From Brachypodium distachyon (taxonomy: Eukaryota > Streptophyta > Magnoliopsida > Poales > Poaceae), in the NCBI RefSeq assembly GCF_000005505.3, contig NC_016133.3, positions 11,780,001 to 11,844,000 of the forward strand: a stretch of DNA of 64,000 nucleotides. The letters run 5' to 3'. The notes under the pieces were generated by a model. That model was given only the letters and a program-made list of their open reading frames with translations. It was not told where the DNA came from and made no database searches. Position numbers and translations under genes: made by a program. Positions 55,772-64,000 of this stretch are shown one piece after another; position 1 is the stretch's first letter, and the number at the start of each line of letters is the position of its first letter.

Positions 55772-58700
55772 ATGGCTTCGGAAATGGTGAAGGCGGCGAC
55801 GAGCGAGAAGCTCAAGGAGATGGACTGGGGCAAGAACATCGAAATCTGCGAGCTGGTCGCACGGGATCCGGGGTAATCTTTGCCTCCGTCCCCTTTCTTT
55901 CGTACTGGAGTACCTTAACCCTTGCTTCGAAAATCATCAGTTACGCATGTAGCATTGCAACTTTTGCTAGTTAAAGATTCAGTTTAAGATTTTGCAACCT
56001 AGAAATTTCCTCCAAGTATCCTCAAATGTTTATTTTTTCCTGTGATTTTTGAGTGCACGACTGAACTGATCTGAAGGAGCTATCGGTTCTTGATCGCTAG
56101 TTGGCCTGAAGATTTTATTTACAAAACCATAGCTCAGGGGTTGCCATTTGGAAAGAGTGCTTTTGTTTCCTCGAATGATCCGTTTTTTTTTTCTTTCTCT
56201 TGCCCTGTTACTGTCATCAGGAAAGCGAAGGATGTGATCAAGTCTATAAAGAAGTGTATAGGAAGCAGGAGCAAGAATGCTCAACTTTATGCTGTCATGG
56301 TGAGTTATATGTTCGGAAGCAGCCCTCTATGTGGCCTGATTTTTCTATCAATTGCAGTGCTTGAGTTCTCAATTAGTCATGTGAACACTCTCGTTATAGC
56401 GCTTCTTCATATCTGGGACATGTAAGATCAAAGGGATTAGCTGTGCTTTTATCCTTTTGCAAAAGAGGACTCCACAAATCCTTTGTTTGGTTTCCCCGAG
56501 GCCCCAAGCTTTTCTATAGAAGATAGCATAGAGGCACCTAAGATACTTGGTCACTGTAACTAAATAACTTGTCATGTTCCATATAAAAGTTAAGTAAATC
56601 CATTTCCATCTGGATTTCTGTAACTATGTGGTTTATATTGCTGTCCTTTAACATCTATTTGCATTACTTATTTGGTCCAGCTACTGGAGATGCTCATGAA
56701 TAATTGTGGAGAGCCAATCCACAAGCAGGTCATTGATAATGGGCTCCTCCCTATACTTGTGAAAATAGTGAAGAAAAAGGTGACATCTTTTTCGCCTAAT
56801 GTTGGAGGACAGTTGTGCACCTTTACTAATTGATGTTGACATAGCAAAATACTCTTGGTTGCAGACAGAATTGCCATGTCGCGAAAAGATATTTCTTTTA
56901 TTGGATGCGACCCAAACATCCCTTGGAGGAGCTAAAGGGAAGTTCCCCCAGTACTATGAGGCGTATTATGACTTAGTGGTAGGTAAACTATTTTAATTGT
57001 TTATCTTGATTTCCTTGCTTTCTAATTCTCCCACAATATTGTGACGATAATTGGGACAGCGCCTAACTGCTATGTGATATATGCATAGTATAAGGATTTT
57101 CTTAACTGGAATCTTTTCCCTGCACCAAGAGGACTGCGTGTTCTTATCTATACCAAATTTATTATTATTTTTCTATAGTACTGAGGCCTGATGTAGGGAT
57201 ATCTGTTGGTTGTTGTATGATTTATACGTTAAGCACCTCTACAACTCCAGTATATGAACTATGCAGTGATTCCAATATTGATAGTTTAAAGTACAGTATC
57301 TAGTAATTTGGTATACATATCTGATATTATTATTTTTCTTGTTCTTAGTCTGCTGGTGTAAAATTTGCGAATGGTCCAAATGTTATCGTCACACATGCAC
57401 AACATCCAGTGCCTGAAGCAACAATCGAACCAAATAAGGACAATCTATCTAGCAGATTGAATGAAGGTCAGAAGGAAGCTCACGCGCAGCCTGTTTCTGA
57501 CTCAAGGTATTTTATGCCGTGGATCTTCTTACCTTGTTAGTCTGTAACCAAAGCTTACATTGTATTTTTTTACCAAAGGCTTAATGGCTGAGTAATTGAA
57601 AATGATTTTTTCCTAGTACAACACCTCGGTTCCTTCCTGATGAATACTAAATAAACTCATAGTTGCCTTCCACATTCCATTCTATATTGTGTACTGTACA
57701 TGCCTTGAACTTATGGGCAGTTGAGAAGCCAGCTTTGCAGAGAGGAAATTGTTTCTGTCACTCAATACACCAGCAAGTTGTTCTATTGTATATATCATCT
57801 TTGTTTGTTTTGAGCTATCCGTGTTAATTTGGCATGGTAGGACCAAACAACATGGTCATAATAGAAGTGAGTAGTGCCAAAATGGAGTAGCAAGTACAAA
57901 CAACAGCATGCTTCAGCTACATACTTTTAGGACCATACCTTTCCTCTTGATCATCTTGCATCCTGGTGAATAATTAGGGTGCCACGACTAGATATTCTCT
58001 CTGTATTATTTATTAACTGTTTGTGGATGTGGCAAATGCTGCATTTCCTTTTTTTGCCTATCTAAATGCATTTTGGACCATCAATTGTTTTGACAGTACA
58101 TGTTTGAGATATTTTTTCTGCTCTGACAGTACATTTATGTGTATTTCAGTATAATGAAGAAAGCATCTAGCGTCATGGAAGTTTTAAGGGATGTGCTTGA
58201 TTCCATGGATCCTAGACACCCTGAGGTACAGATTAAGCCATTGTTTACATCGTCAATAGTAGGGCTGATACTTGTATCATTTCCTGCTTCAATTATGTGT
58301 CGTGGATTTTTAGTCTGATATCTTTGTATTCTGGGAAAGCAACCTGAATGGAGTGCACTGTGCTTGTTTTTGTGAAGATTAACCTAGCGTGACTCTTACA
58401 CCAAAGTACTGTATCTGCAGGGAGCAACAGATGAGTTTGTGTTGGATCTTGTAGAGCAATGTACATTTCAAAAGCACCGGATAATGCATCTGGTTATGAC
58501 GGCAAGGTAAAGGTTCAATTTTTTTTTTGTGCTCTTGATTTTGTTTGGTTGCTTTCCACATCATAGCTGTGTTATCGTAACATTGATATGTGAGTCGTTA
58601 TTGCTGTTTTCTAGGGATGAAGTGGTGGTATCACAATGCATAGAGTTGAATGAAGAACTACAGAAGGTCCTTGTACGGCACGACGCGTTGCTATCAGTGC

Positions 58701-59201
58701 AACCAACTACAACAGCAGTAGCTTCTAATCTAAAGGAAGACGAGGAGGAAGAAGATGCTGAAAGTCTTTATCGGAGGTGAGTTTTCGTATTCCTCGTTCC
58801 TTCACTTGTTCAAGGAGTCCCATCTTACCAAATTTTGCTTACTGTGAAACAGACTGCGGAAGGGGAAGGCTTTATCACAAGACTATTCACCTGATTCCAT
58901 CCCATCATTCCGATCCATACCCGAGGACAAGATGCGGCGCCCGCTCACCATCCAACCACCTCTCCCCGACAGGAAACCCGGCGTGCTGAACATCTGCTCA
59001 CCAGATCACCTGGAGGCAAGGCCCAACCCTGCCGCCTTGATCCCACCGCCGCCTGCCAAGCACGCCGAGAGGGAGAGGTTCTTCCGGGAGAAGAGCCTGG
59101 ATGGCGGCGTCAACCTGCCGGGCCACCTCAGGGGCCTGTCGTTGCAGAGCAGCCGGGACGGCAGCAGCTCGTGCAGCGGCAGCACAGATTACGGCGACTG
59201 A
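55772..59201 (+). CDS. TOM1-like (TOL) VHS-GAT domain protein, nine exons
   Basis: Exons: 55772-55872, 56221-56299, 56681-56779, 56865-56978, 57349-57506, 58150-58225, 58421-58506, 58615-58776 and 58853-59201. All GT/AG, giving 407 residues. TOL proteins bind ubiquitinated plasma-membrane cargo and pass it to ESCRT for vacuolar degradation; they stand in for ESCRT-0 in plants. A VHS domain covers about residues 5-135 ([52 protein letters not shown]). A GAT domain covers about 184-270 ([17 protein letters not shown]-like [29 protein letters not shown]). An acidic patch ([15 protein letters not shown]) follows. The short length resembles TOL1/TOL2 rather than the long TOL6/TOL9 forms. The Pro- and Ser-rich C-terminus is likely disordered. 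The Met at 55772 opens the VHS domain. Confidence 0.93.
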
Positions 59202-60260
59202 CTGTCGAGGGGGCGGTTGCAGTATGGTATATACAGTTCTTTTTTGGGTTCTTCAGGATAATCTCCGTTCGGCTTGCCCGCTCGCTCGCCCAGCCCGGTG
59301 AAAATACATCGATGCTCATTGGAGAGGCCGTCGCCCCCTCGGCCTCGCCTCGCCTCCCTAGTTCCTACTGACCACCTACCTCTGTAGTCTGTACACACAC
59401 TTGGTGTTGGCTTGCTGATTTTTTCTTCTTTTTTTGCCAGTTTACTTCCCCATCTCATATGGCTGACTGACATTGTTGGAGACGATTCATTAGCCGCCCA
59501 GTTACCATGAGTTTTATTATAGATAGGTTGATACTTGCCTTGCTAGCTGTGATCCTGAACTTCCCCTTTGATGCTTTGTCTGTTCTACCTTTTTCTTTCG
59601 TGAGTTACCTGTGTCAGAGGGCACGCGAGGCGTGCTCTTGCCTGTCAGAGATACTCCATTACCTTTAGCCGGCTGTCACTGGACTGGATCATGGTCGTTT
59701 CAAAAAGCTTTCGAATGAAGTATATATGGTGCCCTCTGAATATGTTTATTTGGCTTCTAGGGGCAACAATCCAATAAGCTATAACAAACATCACGAACTA
59801 ACGGTAATGGTTAATTCGGAATTTGAGTGACAGATTTGAAGGCGGAAATTCTTAGTGGTATTTGAGCATTTGGCCCAATTTTGGATGGTATATATATGAA
59901 ATTCCCTCAAAATTTAACCAAAATATTCATTACCCAAATTTTCAGGTGTATTTATCTGTACTAAAATCAAACACTCCCTGCAACTTGAAAGATTTTGATC
60001 GGTTAAATCTTCATCAAGTGCCCCTCTCTCTCAAAAAAAAAAACTTGGTTAAGTGAACGAAACCCAAACGACCTTCTCTCATAATACGCCTTCACCCAAC
60101 ACATTCAGAAGCGGGCCGCGCCTTCACCTCAGAGTTACGGGTTTCTCGAAAATACGCTTCCAGCCTTGGGACACACTATTAGAATTTACAACTGCCTTCT
60201 TTGTTCCCCTCTCCGATCATCATCCCCTTCCTCGCGCACGTTTTGCTTCGATCGGGATCG
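59202..60260. other. Spacer between the tandem TOL and SAC genes
   Basis: The TOL 3' UTR is on the left and the SAC 5' flank on the right. There is an AT-rich block at about 59700-60050 and no separate gene. Confidence 0.6.
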
Positions 60261-63200
60261 ATGGCGGCGGAGACGGACGGCCCCACGGCGGCGGCGGCGA
60301 CGCTGGAGAAGTTCCGCCTCTACGAGACGCGCGCCGTAAGCACCCCCCCATTCTTCCTCCCTCCACATCCTTCCGGCACGCGCCCGCGGGAAGGGATCGC
60401 TCGCTCGCTTGATTGCAGGATTGACGGGGTCCGACCGAATTGTCCGTTGGTCGCAGAGGTTCTACCTGATCGGGAGCTCGCGGGAGAAGCGGTGGTTCAG
60501 GGTACTCAAGATCGACCGCTCGGAGAAGTCGGAGCTCCACCTCAGCGAGGACCCCGTCTGGTACTCGCAGCAGGAGGTCAAGAGCCTGCTCCAGCGCATC
60601 GCCGAGGGCAACCGCTCCACCGGGGGCCTCACCTTCGTCACCAAGGCCTATGGCATCGCAGGTTCCCCCGCCTGCCTCCTCCTATCCCCTCATCCCCTAC
60701 CCCACCCGCTCCTTCATCCTGTTGCATTGGATTGCTTTTCATCTCATCGTTAACCTAGCTCGCTTTAATGATCCCTTGGAAATCCCCTCTCGTAATCCGC
60801 ATCAGTCCTTAGTTAAGTTTAGGTATTATCTGCTGCTTTTAAACCTGGAAGACTCGCATCCTCATGCTGCTTTATTTTAACATATGTTCCTTCGTTTCTG
60901 TTGCTATGTAGGTTGCATCAAGTTCTTGGAGTCATATTACCTGATTCTAGTCACCAAGCGCCGTCAAATTGGTTGCATTTGTGGCCATGCTATATATTGT
61001 ATAGATGAGAGCCAGATGATCACCATCCCACACACATCTGTGCAGACGGATGTCGCGACCTCTAAGAACGAGCTGAGGTATAAGTTATTTTTCGCCGTTT
61101 TGAACTTAAGGGTAGTCATGTTTGTATGTTTAGTTACTGAACTCTGGGAAATATACGATGCCTCTGTAACAGGTACAAGAAGCTTTTGGCAAGTGTTGAT
61201 CTCACCAAGGATTTCTTCTACAGCTACACATACCCAATCATGCAGAGCTTGCAGCAGAATGTCACTTCTGCTGGGACTAAGGAATTGCCTTATGAAAATT
61301 TGTTTGTATGGAATACTTTCCTGACAGAGCCAATTCGATCAATGTGCAAGAATACTCTCTGGAATGTAGCTCTGGTCCATGGACACTTCAAGCAGGTTAT
61401 GCCTAACATATAGTCTGCCAAGTAGATTGATTTTGCTACGGTTACTGCTTCTACTGTATGCTACTGCATATCTGGTATAATTCATATTTGGTTCGGAGAT
61501 GATGCCTTCTTGATTCTTGAATGGAACCATTCTTACCTGAACTAGGCCTTGGAAATTAGGATTTATTATTTGCTTGATGGGTAATTCTATAACTAACATA
61601 ATGCATTTTCCAGGTCAAGCTGTCAATATTTGGCAGGGAGCTAAATGTTGTCCTCATTTCTAGAAGATCTCGACATTTTGCAGGCACACGGTAGGTTTCA
61701 TGTGCTTTAAGACTAGCATAATTCTGGATGCTCTTTCACTTTGTATATCCTACTGCTGTTTATCTAAGCTTACATACTCTTGTAGCCGTGTTCTTCTGAT
61801 ATCTGTTGATATATCACATGCACGTGTAAGATCTTGTTCTGGGTGACTCGGTTCATGCTTTGCTTTTCAAATCAACTCTTGACAGTCATCTGCTACTCAT
61901 TTCCTCCACCCTGCCAACTGAGGCCAATAATTTTTTTGTTTATTCTCTGCCTGTAATAGGTTATATTTATCTCCCACATGGTATCTGTAGGTATTTAAAA
62001 AGAGGTGTGAATGACCATGGAAAAGTTGCCAACGACGTCGAAACAGAGCAAATAGTATTTGAAGAGGAAGCTGGTTCCTGGAAGGGAAGAATGAGTGCAA
62101 TAGTACAGATGCGAGGATCAATCCCTCTCTTTTGGTCACAAGAGGCTGGCCGACTTAGTCCTAAGCCTGATATTTTTGGTAAATATATTTTCTAACTAAT
62201 TAGCTTATTCTTATATGAGATCAAATTCTTATCTGTTCCACACTTCTGTTATACCTGAGATAGAGGAGAACGATTTTGTGTCTTAACTATTTGAGGTTTA
62301 TCCAAAATCTTATCTGTCCATGCTCCTAAAAGCTTGAAATCAATTAAATATCTCGATGCATTCTCACCTTCGGATGCTGGTGCAGTGCAGAGGTATGATC
62401 CTACTTATGAAGCAACCAAGTTACATTTTGATGATCTTGCTCAGAGATATGGGCAACCTATCATAATACTTAATTTAATAAAGGTATGTGCTTTATACTT
62501 GATTTAGGATCCTGAATTGTCAAATGTTGTTGCCTTGTTGGTTACTAATGATACAGAGAAAAAGTGATTACCCCGATTTGTTTCCAAATCTTTATCCAAC
62601 TTTTTGACCTCAAATTGAGTAGCTCAGCTGACTGTTATACGTATGATATTTATTGGTAGAGTTACACCCTCAGCATTTTTTGTTTTTTCATTGCACTTTC
62701 CCCCTTGATTTCTTATGCTTCCAAGAAACAGATACGATAATGTAAGACAGTAAGAGTAATATGCCATTTTGAGTGAAAATTGAAGTTAGAATTTTTTTTG
62801 ATTTTAATTGTTTTTTTCCTACCTTTTTTACTGAACAACTTTTGCTTAAACATGTTTGATTGTGTTGATACATAGCTGATAGCTCATTTTTTTACACTTC
62901 TTTCTACAGCTAACCACTACCTTTTATCCTCAATTTGTTGCTGTTTTGTGCTGTTTGTGTAGACTGTTGAAAAAAGGCCACGAGAGATGATGCTCAGGCG
63001 TGAATTTTTTAATGCAGTTGGATATCTTAATCAAAATGTCCCAGAAGAGAAGAAACTGAGATTCATCCACTGGGATTTTCATAAATTTGCTAAAAGGTTT
63101 ATATTGATTCTTGATAAATTCAAAATTATGTGAGTTATGAGTTAAGAGTCTGTTCATGTGCTAACGATTCTCCATCTGTTATCTCAGCAAGTCCGCAAAT

Positions 63201-64000
63201 GTACTAGGTGTTTTAGGGGGTGTAGCGAGTGAAGCATTGGATCTTACTGGGTTTTACTACAGTGGAAAGCCAAAAGTTCAGAAAAGAAGGCCAATCCAGC
63301 TTAGTCGAACTAGCACTGCAAGGTACATATATCAGTTCATCCGCATGTCTATAGGTTTTTGTAAAGGAACTAAACAAATATATATAACTTATAACAGATA
63401 CTAAACAAATGCAATCACTGGCTGATTACATTCGGCCAAGGATTATAAAACTGAGTGGGAAAAATAGTTGACAGCAGCTGTACCGGACTGCCAAGAACCA
63501 TTTTTTGTCTTGGTCACCTGGCTTAAATAGTCAATTTTCAATGAGAATTTAGAATTTCACTGAACCCTTTCAGGAATTTGCCGACATCAGTAAATCACAA
63601 CTAGTGTCAGTTACATGTCTTGTCCATCTAAGCCCTCAGAGGGTGCATGTCCTAAATGCAGAATGACAATATTTTCCTCCATTTGCTTTCACAGGGATGG
63701 CTCCATTGATGTAAGAGCTAGCTCTGGAGACCTTTTGAGGCTTTCTAGTAATGCTGATGCACTTGGTTCTACAGCTTCTCAGGATATGAGAACAGAGGAT
63801 AGCAAACAAGAGCCTCTTGGTGATGCTCCTTGTTATCAAACTGGAGTTCTTCGTACGAATTGCATAGATTGCCTGGACCGCACAAATGTTGCTCAGTATG
63901 CTTATGGCCTTGCTGCTTTGGGGAGGCAACTTCATGCAATGGGGCTGACAGCTGTTTCAAAAATCCACCCAGATAGCAGCATTGCTTCAGCTTTAATGGA
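60261..64000 (+). CDS. SAC-domain phosphoinositide phosphatase (partial, cut by window edge)
   Basis: Exons: 60261-60335, 60457-60661, 60912-61077, 61173-61395, 61614-61690, 61991-62178, 62386-62483, 62963-63096, 63188-63322 and 63695 to the window end. All GT/AG with consistent phases. The frame is open at 64000. SAC proteins remove phosphate from phosphoinositides. The catalytic CX5R(T) signature is complete: C490-IDCLD-R496-T in [15 protein letters not shown]. Other family strings are [19 protein letters not shown] at the start, YYPI-like [27 protein letters not shown] and [13 protein letters not shown]. They fit the plant SAC1-SAC5 group, of which SAC2-SAC5 act on PI(3,5)P2 at the tonoplast. 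The missing C-terminus would help assign the subgroup. The ATG at 60261 follows a leader without in-frame Met. Confidence 0.93.

Noticed and set aside
1..64000. tRNA and rRNA genes
   Set aside because: No T-loop/B-box string with a matching cloverleaf context was found by eye.

Overview
This is nuclear DNA of a flowering plant, almost certainly a grass. The genes have introns with GT/AG borders, very GC-rich 5' exons that fade toward the 3' end, single-exon GC-rich genes, and AT-rich spacers sprinkled with Stowaway-type MITEs (ends reading CTCCCTCCGT, TA target duplication). Gene density is fairly high and no large retrotransposon is recognisable, which suggests a compact grass genome such as Brachypodium or a relative; the species is inference. 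From memory, rice carries FAS2 near the start of chromosome 8 (Os08g0108200), and the PANTHER family of the membrane protein at 4 kb is named after Os08g0107100. The window may therefore be collinear with that part of rice chromosome 8.

Layout. 1-133: last codons of an unidentified gene. 1722-3119 (+): BAHD acyltransferase. 3742-4755 (-): six-span membrane protein. 6083-9384 (+): five-exon GH28 polygalacturonase-like protein. 12117-15155 (+): mago nashi, three exons. 17124-17861 (-): pectin methylesterase/invertase inhibitor. 22512-27043 (+): FAS2, the WD40 subunit of chromatin assembly factor 1, with a duplicated 3' coding exon. 27540-28559 (-): proline-rich single-span protein of the TED6/TED7 type. 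28.6-38.2 kb: gene-poor. 38278-39153 (-): HECATE-type bHLH regulator. 39.2-49.4 kb: gene-poor. 49411-51073 (-): glycolipid-transfer-protein-fold gene, six exons. 55772-59201 (+): VHS-GAT (TOM1-like) endosomal sorting protein, nine exons. 60261-64000 (+): SAC-domain phosphoinositide phosphatase, cut by the window edge.

These genes do not form a pathway. Three of them touch the cell wall (GH28, PMEI, TED7-like), two act on endomembrane sorting and phosphoinositides (TOL, SAC), and two are core nuclear machinery (FAS2, MAGO). No bacterial-type system, CRISPR array, tRNA, rRNA or known conserved miRNA was recognised. The most distinctive signals are the symmetric-phase duplicated exon of FAS2, the duplicated cytosolic module of the TED7-like protein, the mixed head-group residues of the GLTP-fold gene, the long gene-free flanks of the HECATE-like gene, and a recurrent pattern of short local tandem duplications in non-coding DNA.
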